64,000 bases of DNA from Carex sylvatica (GCA_964058845.1 CAXKVR010000019.1:410030-474029), one strand, 5' to 3'. Shown: positions 47,485 through 59,988, counted from the stretch's first letter. Made by a program: numbers and translations. The notes: a model not told the origin generated them from the letters alone.

Positions 47485-48449
47485 ATTGTGTTAAACTTGT
47501 TCTCTCTCTTTTATTTTATTTTTAAAACCTAATAGAGGTTATTAGGTTAGTTTAATTATTGTAATTATGCGCTTTTGTCGACATCGTCAAACAATAAGTT
47601 GGTACGTTGTTTCGAACATTCATAAAATTAATGTGATAAAAGCAATTACAAATAAAGTCAGGACAAGAGTACACGTAGTTACTTCCTTCCACTTTCCTTC
47701 TTTCTTTTTTGTCAAATATATTTTCACACCACTTTCACGGTCTCAAAAGTTTATTGGGGAGATAATTTGTTGGATAGATCTCTCAAAAATTGAGTAGCAA
47801 CTATAAGTTATATAATTAACTTGAAATTTACTTAGACTAGTTCTGGGAGAAGAATCAAGAGTGAATTTAGATGGTTGCATGAATCTTTTGCCATACTTAA
47901 TTTAACTCTTTTCAGTAACTTGAAGACGAATGTTAATCCACAAGAATGAAGTTTCTGTTACAATTTTAGATTAGGCAACAGATTTTTTTTTTATTATATA
48001 TGGTTATTGTGGTATTCTCTCCATAGCAGCTTATGTGTTTTCTCAACACTTAATAGTTGAACAATTTTAATGGATCTGACTTTGTTAATATTTTTTTTTC
48101 TTTTTTTAGAGTAAATTGAAAAACACTTCACATTTTTGTTGTTAGAAATTTTAAACTTTCAAATTTAGTAGTTATAATTTTGAAGTGTACTAAATTGGCC
48201 CTGCAGTTTACACTGCTTAAGACAATGGATTAAATCATAGTTTATTCAATTGCTTATTGATGTGCATTTAAACATTTATTTTAGATAATGTAGTGTGATA
48301 CGGTCACACTGATGGACATCATCTGTCATCTACATATACTACATAGTTTGAGTGGAAGCATCCATAATATTGTTATACTAAGTGCACCACTAATAGCTCT
48401 AAAAACTGAAAATAATTGTAATTAAAAATAAATAGATGAGTTTAGAGAA
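47485..48449. other. Spacer
   Basis: AT-rich; short frames without recognisable domains. Confidence 0.5.
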
Positions 48450-49200
48450 ATTTGACACGCGGGGTGATAACGGAGTTCGGCAAATCAAAGGCCTACGTCT
48501 CTGGAGCGTCGCAACCTCTTTTAGGTGCACCTTTCTATACCCAACGAGAAATGATTACAACTTGTGAACCGGTGAGCCCTTACAAAACCTTCGGGAAGTC
48601 ACACGGCCAACTCAAAGAGAGAACAAGGTCTCAAGTTTAGAATCTCAAGAGAAACACTCTAAATCTCAATCTAACGTAATCTAACTCAAGATTAGTGAAG
48701 TGGGTTTGAGGTTATTTGAGAGATATTGAAGTTTTAAGCTCAATCAACAATGGAGGAACCAAGCTCACAGAAAAACAGTATTTTTGAAAGTTAGGATCGA
48801 CTGGGATTACTTTGGGGAGAAGCCCAAAGGTCTATTTATAGAAATAACTCCAAAAAGAGCCTTTTGACTTAAAACGTTACTGACGTTTGATAAAACGTTA
48901 TAACGTTTTATCTCAATTTGAATTTAGATTTTCTTTTTCTGTGAGGTCGATCAAAACGTTACCAATATTTATAAAACGTTCACAACGATTTGACTTTGTA
49001 AAACTTGATCAAAAATAGAATTTTTGGAAACACAAATTTAATTAAAACATTACAACGTTTATAAAATGTTTGTAACGTTTGAGATTAACTCTGAGTTTGA
49101 TCAAACTGTCCCTTAGCGTTTCTTACAGGTTAAATCGTTATAACATTTTACAAACGTTACCAACGTTTGTATCATGTTGAAACAACATCAAACACAATTT
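48450..49200 (-). mobile_element. Copia (SIRE-like) LTR fragment, reverse
   Basis: On the minus strand 48450-48620 reads like 5575-5735 (TTTTGTAAGGGCTCACCGGTT, GAGACGTAG, GAACTCCGT). The following 48870-49185 carries repeated AACGTT words (ACGTTATAACGTTTTATC and variants), probably the U3 end. Both LTR termini are missing. Confidence 0.55.
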
Positions 49201-50124
49201 GCCAAGTTTAAAATATTACAATTTAAAATCTTGATAAGTGGCAATTTCAATTAGCTTGAACCTCCATAACTCTAAAAATAAAAGAAATCGTAAAATTCAA
49301 TAATTATATATTTTTGCAAATTAGTCAAATAGATGAAAAAGATTATTGTTATAAGAACAAATATATGTTGTCGATGGAACACTAGGACTAACTAATTAAC
49401 TATGCCATATTATACCTGCTAAACCGAATGTTTTCAATTAACTTAGTGAACACATCGTTTTAGTTAGGACATATACGTTATGAAGATATAGAAATAGATC
49501 TCAACAGGTGGACCAATTTAATAGAAAATTTCAAGAACAAAAATGAGAAATGAATGATACTTGAATATTATAATTTATGGTTGACCTAATACCTACTGGA
49601 CATAGAGGTGCCTTAAATATTTTTTAGTTGCGTCTGTAAATTAAGATGGATCTCGGGATGGAAAACTCATTTATTTTGAAAATGAACCCTACACGACCAA
49701 TACATCATACTACCCAATATCAGATGAAAATCATGTATGCTGGAACCTTAGAAATATATATATAAGTTAAAGTTAACATCTTTGACTTTTCTTTTTTTGA
49801 TTGTCCTAGTTTTAATAGCTCCTACAAGACAAAAAATAAATTGATCTATTGCAGAACGAAATATCTTAGCTACTATTTAGAGAAGTGACTTCAAAATAGA
49901 GTTTTGAGAGAGGAGAAAAAAGAAGAAGAGTAATTAAGGATGTAACTGGGAGGGAGGGGGAGAGAAGGTGGAGAGAGGGAAAAAATAGGACTCACAATGA
50001 CATTTTGTTAAGAATTTTAGAGGAATGGTATTTTGTTCTAAATTTTTTAAAAGAAGGATAGTTTATAAATTTTTTCTTTTTTTTATGGAGAAAAAGTTTA
50101 GCATATTGTGTACCCCGAAAGATA
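49201..50124. other. Spacer
   Basis: Purine-rich at 49905-49985. Nothing recognised. Confidence 0.45.
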
Positions 50125-50333
50125 GATTTCAGATTCTCCCTGGTACTGCAAAAAGGAATCTTTTATAATTAATGAATTAGGATCATTTTTTTAAGTTTGC
50201 ACGAATCTACAAGCACAAATAATACTACCCCCTTGCTCCATTTCAAATATGCACCGGCTAAGGAGTAATTTGGACCGTTATTATAGTAATTGTAAAAGAT
50301 TCTCTTCTACGGTACCGGAGAGGATATGGATTC
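50125..50333. mobile_element. Mutator-type MITE, GAATTC/TATCCTCT family (copy 2)
   Basis: 209 bp. Ends GATTTCAGATTCTCCCTGGT and GAATCCATATCCTCTCCGGT. A perfect 9 bp TSD CGAAAGATA lies at 50116-50124 and 50334-50342. Confidence 0.88.
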
Positions 50334-51429
50334 CGAAAGATACCGGCCGAAACTGTAAGTGGCAATCTAAAATGTTTGATGTGTGGGAATCTAAAATTCC
50401 AAAAATTGTTTTGTAGTGTTTGATATCCTATAGGTAGATTCTACGAGTAGTTCGAACGAAAAATTGATTGTTTAACACATTCTGAAAGAACGTATACAGC
50501 GGACAACTTTAATTAATTCAAATATACCATCATGCATTATTGCACAACATTATTCACCGTGTACAAAATATTACATATAATCTAATATCTCACTAACAAA
50601 ATGTTCACCGCATACTATAGTCGCCGTATATAACAAAATACATATAAACAGTTCAAATATTTTAATATTCAATTTAGAGTAAGTCGTAATTAGATGTTAT
50701 GAATAGCATAAAGTATTTCGTGCTATAGCTTTAAAAATCTATCATATAAACTTTAAATTTCGATCTAAGTAGCTCAGTATATTGGTTATACAATGAAATT
50801 GTAGAATATCAATTTTTACTATTTTTGAATTTTTTTGCTATTTTTAATTATTTATGAAAGATTACAAAAAATGGCTTAAAAAATGCCAATAATATTTTAG
50901 ACCATTTTTTCAGAATACAATTATTTAGCTTAAATGCTTTAATTATGTTGATCAATTTACGTTTATTATTGCTCAATGTGTCTCTGTTCGGTTTTGTCAA
51001 AAGATAATCAGAGCATAACAGAATTTCAGTTTAAATATTTTATTTTCTTAGATTAAATGTTTTGTGTGCTTTATATTCAAAGTTACTAACCAATCAAAAT
51101 ATTAACAGATCAATTATTAATCAGTCAATTATGATCTTTTCTCAAACAATCGGAAAAGGATGCCCTATCTGATTAATGATACGGCAACAAAAATTGATAG
51201 ATAGGTAGGGAATGCTTATGTAGCAGGCACAACTAGTTTATAATTACTGACCGACTGTGGTTATCAAAATGTATAGAATAGGGAATTTTTTTTTGTTAAT
51301 TAGAAATCTTTGTAATTTTTTTTTATCAATATATCTGTTAGTTCGCCGACCATAAAAAAATAATTATGACTGATATTTTTTTTTTGAAATAAAACAAAAA
51401 CTATATATATTTTATCAATATATATGTTG
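50334..51429. other. AT-rich spacer
   Basis: Nothing recognised. Confidence 0.5.
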
Positions 51430-51905
51430 GTGGCATTGAAAATGACTGGCCGGTTCAGAACTGGATCGGACCATCCGCAGACTAGACTCGGACTGGCAAA
51501 GATTTTTGCAGGGATGGACCTAGTACTATTTTTGGCCCTTTTTTCACTAGATCCAGACTAGATCGAATGGTTCTTGACCCGTGGACTGTAACAATATGAA
51601 CCGTGGTAAAACTGGACCGGATCGGACAAAACCGTGGCAACCCGGACCTAATTAGTGGTGGACCGGACCAAAATCATGTAGATCCGGACCAAAATTGTGT
51701 GGATCCGGACTTACCTGCCCCAAAACGGTGTAGACCGGACGAAACCCACTGGAATTTTTAGAAAATTCCAAATTTCAAAGTTCAAATTTTTTAAACAATT
51801 GATAAAAAAAAAAAATGGACCGGATCACATCGAACCGGACCGAATCGAACCGGATCATGGACTGAACCAATCCGTGTGGGTCTGAACATTTCTGGACCAT
51901 GGTCC
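51430..51905. mobile_element. hAT-like segment with GGACCGGA repeats
   Basis: Dense CCGGACC/GGACCGGA motifs on both sides of an AT-rich centre (about 51750-51815), the look of hAT subterminal repeats. Related words occur at the ends of 53309-56683. Termini not identified. Confidence 0.45.
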
Positions 51906-52423
51906 TTACTCCTTAGCACGGATTTGAGTCATTCTCTCTAAATTTGAACTGTGTAACCTAAACTGTACGAACTCGTAGACCGAAAAGATCCAAGAATCGA
52001 AGAGATCCATAGATCAGGGTTCAGACCGGTCCATTTGCATTACACTACGTGTGGTTACTTCCGGAAACAAAATCGTCTGCCCCCTTGAGTGCAGAAATTA
52101 CCTGCTTCCTCAGTTATTGCGCGTGGAACTGATCACTATTAAAGAAAGCTAGTCACTGTTCATTTTTAAATTAGAACTCCACATGCAGTAATTCTGAAGG
52201 CAAAATAGACGATTCGGTTCCTTACTTCCGGTCGGTGAAGGCCATCTGCTAGGAAACTTCACAGCTAGCACTTTATTTAATTCGATAAATATGTTTTGAC
52301 TTTTTCGACTAAGTATTATCCACGTAAAAACTGAACATGATACATTTCTTTTTCCAGCGCCATGTGTACATCTTACATTTTTATATTTGAAAACATTTGA
52401 GTTCGGTGATGGTATTTTTAAAT
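51906..52423. other. Spacer
   Basis: No gene or bounded repeat. It ends with the 10 bp TSD of the next element. Confidence 0.5.
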
Positions 52424-52780
52424 GAGGATGAATTACGTTACAACAATTTTTTAGTTATAACAAACTATCATAATTATTTTTATATTTTTAAAGTTCAAAT
52501 TGTCGATCCAATCCGTTCAACATGATCTCCACAATAAAATATACTTTCATATCAAATTTTATATTTTTTGAAATTTTTTTACTATTTATTAAGATGGGTA
52601 CAAAATTCAATGGTCTGAATTTGACTAATTTTTGTACCCATCTTAATTTGGTCTCCAAGCACATTTTATTGTAGAGATCACATCTAACTGTTTGGATCGA
52701 CGGTTTGAACTTTGAAAATATAGAAAATAGTTGTGATAATTTGTTATAACTCAAAAATTGTTATAACTTGATTCCTCCTC
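52424..52780. mobile_element. Palindromic Mutator-type MITE, family M
   Basis: 357 bp. Ends GAGGATGAATTACGTTACAA and GAGGAGGAATCAAGTTATAA. A perfect 10 bp TSD ATTTTTAAAT lies at 52414-52423 and 52781-52790. It carries the shared inner arm (GATCTCCACAATAAAATA, TTTTTTTACTATTTATTAAG); part of the right inner arm is deleted. A half copy is at 6838. Confidence 0.93.
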
Positions 52781-53308
52781 ATTTTTAAATACCATTATAA
52801 TTTCAAAATTTATTAAATCGATTTTGAATAACAAAATGTAACAGTATTTTAAGTTACTTTTAATATATTTATTTTTTGTCATTCTGACTTCATACTAAAT
52901 AATTTAAAAAATTATAAGTTTAATATGTAAACACAGCTCTCATATGTAAAATAAATTAGTCTAAATAATTTGAATTTATCAATTAAAGCATATCCAATAA
53001 ATTTTGAAATTTTGTGATACATACCACCATTCTCTATAATTTTTATATAAACATAATATATTTTGCTTAGGTATTGATACAAGGAAATAAAATTATCTAA
53101 AATGCAATCACTAATGAATTCGTTTCCTCTGCATTAACTAAAAAAGAATATTTTGAGTTAATATATCTGGACTGTCTGATCAATTTTAAGATTCTTGCGA
53201 ATTAAATTCACATTAATATTGAAGACCCCTATGTTTTAGACGGAGGCTGAATGAACTCCAGTTACAATCGGACGGCCAATATCTATTAACTCAAAAGATG
53301 CTATTTTG

Positions 53309-56300
53309 CAGTGTTATCAGAACCGGACCGGATCGGTCGGTCTGACCGAAAAATACCGGACTCAGTCATCTGTCCGGTTCGATTCTTATATAGAATCGTC
53401 TGTGTAAATAAATCGCCCAAAACAGGTTAAATCGACGGGTTTTATTTAAAAAATAATGACTCAAACCATAAAAAAATGCCGGTTCAAAACAGATTCTCCC
53501 CTAACTCTTTCGCATCGTTCATAAACTGCTTGGCTTCGATTTGTCACTGTTTTTACTCTCTTCCTTTCAACGTCAATTCCTACTTTCATCGATTCTATTC
53601 GGCTTAGAAGCTTCGCCCTTGCTTTTTGTTGCACCAAAATTGTATTGTACAAAGTTTCAGTACAGCAAGCTGTAATTTTTAATCTTAAATACATTTTCAG
53701 TTCGGATTGCAAGTATATAATCCTACCGCGTAGTATATTATCGGGTATCAATCCTCATAGAGTAAGTTTAGATACTAGGTTTAGACTTTATTAATTAATT
53801 TCAGAAAAAAAAATAAGCGCAATAAAATAGAATTAGGGGGTTGTTTAAGTAATCCTAAGTTGGATTCAATACCCAAAAATAAGGAATTGTAAACAATAGA
53901 TGTAAATAAAATAAAGAAAGTAAAGATTGATTCGCTTTCAAGTTAAGGAGATCTAGGGATATTCGGTCTACAATTCCTTGCTAATTCTATCTATTCGGTA
54001 TTTATTTAAATTCAGTAAAATTTGATAAGGTTTCTAACCTAATATGTCATTAAGGGTCACTTTCGTGAATTAATAACATGCCTAAGTAATTCGGACTTCA
54101 CAGTTACGTCCTTCATACCAATATTCGATTCAATTTGAGATGTCATAATTAAGGTTTGACTTCACAGTTACGTTCTTCACCAAGTCTCTAACCCTAATTT
54201 CTGTAGTTTTGGTTTGATTTCACAGTTGGTTAGACCTTAATCAAAATCTAAGATATTTGTGTTTATAATTGGTACTTTCCTATCGTCCTAACTACTTTGG
54301 TTCTTTCAAATCCAAAATGAAACTACGTCGATTTTAAGTACTAATTATGTAGTTAACACAAATTATAAATCTTAAAAATTAGCATCAAATCACATAAAAC
54401 AATCATAATAAAAATAAATAAGTGAATAAGATACAATTAAACAAGTTCATGCATTGACCTAAACCCCTAGAAAGAGATTTACTCTCTCTTGGAGAGATCA
54501 ATTACAAAAGTTGGCAAAAATAAGAAGGAATGAATTAAAGAAATAGTTACACCCTTTATTGAATCAAGAACCTCAATCTTGCCGAAGTCTTACTTGGACC
54601 TTCTTCTCCTTTCTTGAAAAGCTTCCGGAACTCCTAGAATGGCTGTAGATTTATCGCTATATTTTATGGAAATTGGCATGCACCAAGGGGTGAGAGAGAG
54701 AGAGAGAGAGTTGTAAGATGAGAGATGTGAGATGTACCCCCTCTTGGAGAATGAACCCCTCTTATATAGCAAAAGACTATGCCCAATTTAGAGGCTAGAA
54801 TGTGGGGTTAGTGGGTGCCATCTTTCCCTTGTTTTTTTGGACTGACGTGTCCAAATTTAGCTGTCAAAAAGCATCCCTAGCTCGCTAAAAATAGAAATCG
54901 TGTTGAAAACGTGTATTTCTGACTGTCTATGGGTTCAGTGCGTCCGCATTGGTGGTTAGTGCGGGTGGATGACCCACACTGGTTCAACTTTCCATATTTA
55001 ACTTAGGAAAAATCCTGCGAAATTCTCTAAGTTCTGGTGGTGAGTGCGGGTGGCTGACCCACACTGATGAATTTTCTGAGCTGTTCTGAAGTTCCTGAAA
55101 TTGGCTAAGTACTGAGTGCGGGTGGATGACCCGCACTGGTGGTGAGTGCCTCCGTACTAGGCTCGGACTTTTTCCTGTGAAGTGCTGAGATGCTGAAAAT
55201 TCGTCTAAGTGCTGATAGCGTCTGCACTGGACCCCAAACTTTTTTTTTTATTTTCTCGCTAGCTTTCTGAAAAGTGGTCATATGCCAAAAACGGAGTTAC
55301 GAGTCAAAATCTATGGCCGTTTTAAGTTCAGGCGTCCGTTATGCATTTCTGCTGCAGTGCGTCCGCACTAGATCTGACTGCGGGTGATCCATCCGCACTG
55401 GGAGTATTTTTCTTTATTTTTTATTATTTTCTGCACTGTAAAGTCAAACAAACACAGTAACTTGATTCTATATGTATTATATTAACTTTATATTCAAAAT
55501 ACAAAATATTTAACGTAATTTTATAATAAAAACTAACTAGATCGAATATGTATATAATTTATGCTTATCCCTTTTCTACTTATTTTGTTCATTCTGTGAG
55601 AAACTGGCAGTGCGTCATACATGGGTGAAGCCTGCAGTGCCACCTCTTTGGATTCTAGATTTCTAAAACCATATTTTATATTGTCTTTGTCTTCACTCGT
55701 CAACGATAGAAAGCAAAGCAATACTGCTGGATTATATATAAAAAAATTGGTTTGGTTGCTTATCTTTTTTTTCTCGATTCTCTGATGTCCTCTCCTATGC
55801 ACAAAACCATTACTCATTCTCAAGGCTTATTTTGAAACGAAATTACAATAGAAGCTATCAAGATCAAATACTCAAGTAGTCTCATCAATGATTAATTAAA
55901 TTGATAGAACAATTGAAAGGTTAATATTTGAGTTGATTTTATTGAATAGATTAATGCATATAAGGTGTTTAATAAAATGCTCAAAACAAAGTATAATTCT
56001 TTTATAGAAGGATTCATGAGTCCTGATCCATGTGTTTATGGTCAAAGAAATTGTTTACAATACCTCTTGTAAATATAAATTGAGTACACCAGTTATAACA
56101 ATCAATATTTAATGAGTCAATTTCATACTTTTTTGAGAATTTGCCAGAATCATTCTTAGATAATTATATATGAATCTATGTACTAGTACACTGATAATGA
56201 CAGTATATAGCCATGGTATGATATCACCTATAACAACATTACTGCTTTGAGGCCTTTTATTCTTAAAGTTCAGGTAACTTTGAGGTTTTTACTTCTTGAA

Positions 56301-56683
56301 TTCGTTTTTGTATTTATTTCTCCTCATTAAAATCTTTAATTTATGATCAATATAACCTAATTGTGATTTGTTGGTAAGCTATTATTGTAGAGAGATCAAT
56401 CTATTACAATCACACACATTTAAATATGAAAACCATGTATAAACACTGCATCAGGTATTGATACATACTCATACCAGATGGGATAACAGAAATACATGTA
56501 TGGTATTGATTAGATCTTGTACAAGCTGCAACTTTTGCTCCACAGATATTTAGAGGACATCAATATTAAGGTATATTGTTTTAAAAAATCAACAATCGAA
56601 CCGGTTGACTCACTGGTTCAATCACTAAACCGTTAATCCGAAACTTTGTCGAATTAATGTCCAGTCCGGTTCTAATAACATTG
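53309..56683 (+). mobile_element. hAT element, 3.4 kb, inserted in a MITE
   Basis: Ends CAGTGTTATCAGAACCGGAC and CAATGTTATTAGAACCGGAC. A perfect 8 bp TSD CTATTTTG lies at 53301-53308 and 56684-56691. The interior has no transposase frame; the minus-strand frame at 53461-53751 shows no known domain. About 53740-55550 looks like acquired LTR-type sequence with repeated TGCGGGT hairpins (54927-55405). Confidence 0.92.
54927..55405. repeat. Scattered GTGCGGGT...ACCCGCAC hairpin repeats
   Basis: At least four units such as AGTGCGGGTGGATGACCC followed by (A/G)CACT, plus CAGTGCGTCCGCAC variants, spaced at about 70-150 bases inside the hAT. Each can form a short stem. The units are GC-rich, unlike their surroundings. 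Confidence 0.7.
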
Positions 56684-57022
56684 CTATTTTGAGTTAATGC
56701 AGACGACGCGGACTCATCACTAATATCACAAACTTCTCATCATCAATTAAACAGAGACAGAAGGTAGGATGTGACCATCAATATTAATTAAAGAGCGAAT
56801 GTACGGAGCTCTTTATCAATTATGTAAGTACTTTCGTTGTCGTCTATCTAGGCATGCGATGACTTGACTAAAATTTCCGATCATTCCATCTTTATTTAGT
56901 GCTAGAGTGAGATATTATGCATTGGTCCATTATTGCATCCACTTTGTAGTTTACTGCACTAAATTGCTTATTTTGTGTTTAATATTTCCAAGCAAGAATT
57001 TCATTTTATTATTTTCATAATA

Positions 57023-57390
57023 GAGGGTTCAAATGTCTTTTTATTTGTGCTTTTATTATGTCTCTAATTTTAGAACTACAATAACTTAATATTAAAATAA
57101 AACTGTTAGATATGATCTTATATAATTTTCTCAATGTACATGAAAACGTAAAATATTATGAAATTTGGATTTGTTTTTATTGGTAGAATTAAGAGTTTGC
57201 AAAAATATATTGATGTGAATAAATTTTGAATGTTGATTTTTAAATTTATTAAAAAAAGATATTTTTTGTGAATGTAGAGAAAATGATATAAATCATATTT
57301 GGCAGTATATTGACATATAAATTTAAGAATTTTAATTATTTAAAAATTAAAAAAATAAAGGCGCTATAGAGCAAAAAAATTAAGATATTT
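57023..57390. mobile_element. GAGGGTTCAAA-family MITE, degenerate copy
   Basis: Starts GAGGGTTCAAATGTC and runs parallel to the better copy at 57552 (AAACTGTTAGATATGATCTT, AATGTACATGAAAA). The right end is worn, edge approximate. Confidence 0.55.
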
Positions 57391-57551
57391 CAGCCATCCT
57401 AGGATTTAGAATTTCAATATTATATATACCTCATAAGTTCAAAAATATATATTGGTTGGTATTTAGAATTTGTCCAATCTAAATTGTAACCTAACTTAAT
57501 TCTTTGATTGAAAGTATACAATCACTTAATATATATAGTGTATAAAGTAAA

Positions 57552-57978
57552 GATGAGGGTTCAAATGCCTCCATTTTTTGTGCCTCCATCATGCCTCCAT
57601 TTTTAAAAGTTCTAATAACTCAAAATCTAAAACTTAAGAGTAAAAAATAAAACCGTTGGATATGATCTATATTATTTTATCTATGCATGTATAAAAATTT
57701 ATGATATTTCAACTTTATTTTGGTTGTCATCAAGAACTTGAAAAAAAATGTACTAATGTGGATAATTTAAAGACGTTGATTTTTTAACTTATTGATTCAC
57801 ATAAAAACAAAATTGAAATGTGATAATTTTTTATGAGCACATAGAGAAAATAACATAGATCACATCCAACGGTTTTATTTTGTCTTTTAAGTTTTAGATT
57901 TTGAACTATAAAAGTTTTTAAAAATTGAGGTATGATGGAGGCATAAAAAAATGGAGGCATTTTATTTGAACCCTCTTC
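57552..57978. mobile_element. GAGGGTTCAAA-family Mutator-type MITE
   Basis: 427 bp. Ends GATGAGGGTTCAAATGCC and GAAGAGGGTTCAAATAAAAT. A perfect 9 bp TSD TAAAGTAAA lies at 57543-57551 and 57979-57987. GCCTCCAT words are repeated inside both ends. It folds along most of its length. Confidence 0.92.
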
Positions 57979-58485
57979 TAAAGTAAATATTATATATAGG
58001 GTGACTTCATTCATTTATATATAACTCAAATGTGAAAAAGTTAAGTATACTCTAGTTTGAGGGGAAAAAAGAGAGGCAAAAACACATCTAGAAAAAATAT
58101 CAATAAATCTCTTGGGGTATAAAAATATATTGGAGTACTAATAATGGAATGAAAATATGAAGGACAATGCATAAAAGCTGTTTTTTCTTTTGTTTCTCTT
58201 TTTTTGGAGGGGGTGGAGGGAGGGAGATTTAAAAAAATAAAATAGAATCAATTTTAATTATTTTAATAAAACAAGTGTTATTTATTTGGTTTTTATAAAA
58301 AGCAACTCCATCAATTCTAGAGATCGGTGGAGAGAAAATATTAATTTAGTTTTAAGAAATATGTGATCAATTATTTTTACTTATTTCCTCCTCCACCTAT
58401 TCTAGGGATCGGTGGAGCTGTTTTTTATTCTGAAGTTTTTTGGGAATATACGTGAAATTCCTCTTTTACCGTCTCTCTCCTGACA

Positions 58486-58630
58486 GAATTCAGATCCGTT
58501 GAAATTCCAAAGAAAATTTCAGGATCGCTACAATCCCCTCTCTCTCTATCTCTCTCCTCTCTCTTCTTAGGGAGAGAGGGAGATTGTAGGGACCTGAAAT
58601 TTCCTTTAGAATTTCAGCATATTCGGATCC
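58486..58630. mobile_element. Small hairpin element, GAATTCAGATCC ends
   Basis: About 145 bp. The left GAATTCAGATCCGTTGAAAT pairs with GGATCCGAATATGCTGAAAT from the right; the loop is a CT/GA-rich stretch. Possible short TSD CCTGACA / CATGACA. Related in its ends to 58699. Confidence 0.6.
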
Positions 58631-58698
58631 CATGACAATATTTGAAAATGTATTAATGACGTTTCATGGTGACGTATTAGTTAGTAGGCTTTGATGTG

Positions 58699-58916
58699 GA
58701 ATTCGTATCCTCTGCATTAACTCAAAAAGGAATCTTTTGAGTTAATACATCTGAACCGTCCGATCAGCTTTAAGATTCGTGCAAATTAGATCTGTACAAA
58801 TATTAAAGATTTTTATGTTATAGGCAGAGACCGAATGAGCTCCGTTTTCAATCAGATGGTCCATATTCATTAACTGAAAAGATTCTCTTTTGAGTTAATG
58901 CAGACGATGCGGACTC
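58699..58916. mobile_element. Mutator-type MITE, GAATTC/TATCCTCT family (copy 4)
   Basis: 218 bp. Ends GAATTCGTATCCTCTGCATT and GAGTCCGCATCGTCTGCATT. A perfect 9 bp TSD TTTGATGTG lies at 58690-58698 and 58917-58925. The intact reference for the split copy at 53116. Confidence 0.94.
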
Positions 58917-58925
58917 TTTGATGTG

Positions 58926-59536
58926 AGCACTCATTTACCTTTTAGCATGAAAAAGCGCACAAATTATGCATCAAGCCATACCTGTGCAAATTGAGTTGCA
59001 AGAAACCTTTGAGGGCCTATTGGGCTGCATGGTTTAGATTAGAAATTTGATGGGTTGTGAAATATAATCTCAACTAGTGTTCGGCTGCATGAGTTGTTTT
59101 CAGGTTATTTATTTCAATAGTTTTCAATTTTTCCATTGCAGCACAATTATTTTGAGAATATGAACATGAACTCTGATCTAATTTACGTTTTTCCAATCTC
59201 TTTCGCTCATGTGTCACTCCACTATTTCCTCGCAAAAGAGAGATTCTCTCCTTCTCTCTCCTACTCTATACATCCTTATTTACTTTATTTTTTATTACTT
59301 TATATTTTTCTTTTTTGAGAAAAGTGGATAGTCCTCACCAGTTTCTTATACAAACATAAAACTTCAGTTCATACAATAATTATTGAGGTAATTCTCATTG
59401 TACAAAATACAGCCATACAGCCATACTGACCCCTTACCGGTTCCGAGTAAAATACAAAATGATAGCTATGAGAATAGGTCGAAATAACATATAACAGAAA
59501 ATAGACCAACTAACACACATGAAAGTAAAGAAAACA
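58926..59536. other. Spacer
   Basis: No gene recognised; the plus-strand frame at 59136-59318 is hydrophobic but has no other support. Confidence 0.4.
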
Positions 59537-59770
59537 CTAAACATCAGTAGAGACTGAAGAGTAGGTCATAAAAGAAACATCAGATAATTGTGATTCTGTA
59601 GAAGAGGTATCCATGTAATTCAATTCAATCCTGTTCATCAGGAACTCTGACAGGTCTATCCCTTCTTGTCCAAGTTCTTCTTCCTCTATATCCTGATTTT
59701 GACCATCCTCTATTGAATCTAAATTCATAAGAGGAACCATGCTTACGTGAGCTAAGTTAATTACACACAT
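59537..59770 (-). pseudogene. Orphan acidic frame, possible gene fragment or last exon
   Basis: 77 codons on the minus strand. The part after the second methionine (VPLMNLDSIEDG, then EEEELGQEGIDLSEFLMN, then MDTSSTESQLSDVSF) is acidic and Ser/Thr-rich, like the tail of a transcription factor, and less AT-rich than its flanks. No start context, domain or further exon on this strand could be found. It may be the last exon of a decayed gene or a captured fragment. No function proposed. Confidence 0.3.
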
Positions 59771-59795
59771 TCATAGGCATTTTATTACTTTATAT

Positions 59796-59988
59796 CAGTG
59801 TTGTAAAAAATGTCTCTTTAAGTTAATTAATCGGTTGATTAGCCGTTGACGGTGACTAAATCGTCATGAATTTTCTCAACTAATTGATTGATTATTTTTA
59901 ATTATGATTAATTATTCTTGATATTTTCGATTAATCGCTTGGCATTATCTATCCATCTGACGACCGTATATCGTTATTTACAACACTG
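59796..59988. mobile_element. hAT MITE with CAGTGTTGTAAA ends
   Basis: 193 bp. Ends CAGTGTTGTAAAAAATG and CAGTGTTGTAAATAACG. Flanks CTTTATAT / CTTCATAC agree at 6 of 8. GATTAAT-type subterminal repeats inside. Confidence 0.8.

Larger units (their letters stand above)
53116..56715. mobile_element. Mutator-type MITE, GAATTC/TATCCTCT family (copy 3), split by a hAT
   Basis: Ends GAATTCGTTTCCTCTGCATT and GAGTCCGCGTCGTCTGCATT. A perfect 9 bp TSD ATCACTAAT lies at 53107-53115 and 56716-56724. Removing the hAT (53309-56683) and one 8 bp TSD leaves 217 bp; the intact sister at 58699 is 218 bp. Confidence 0.93.

Noticed and set aside
53461..53751. Possible hAT transposase fragment
   Set aside because: The 96-codon frame has neither BED finger nor dimerisation-domain residues; the element is non-autonomous.
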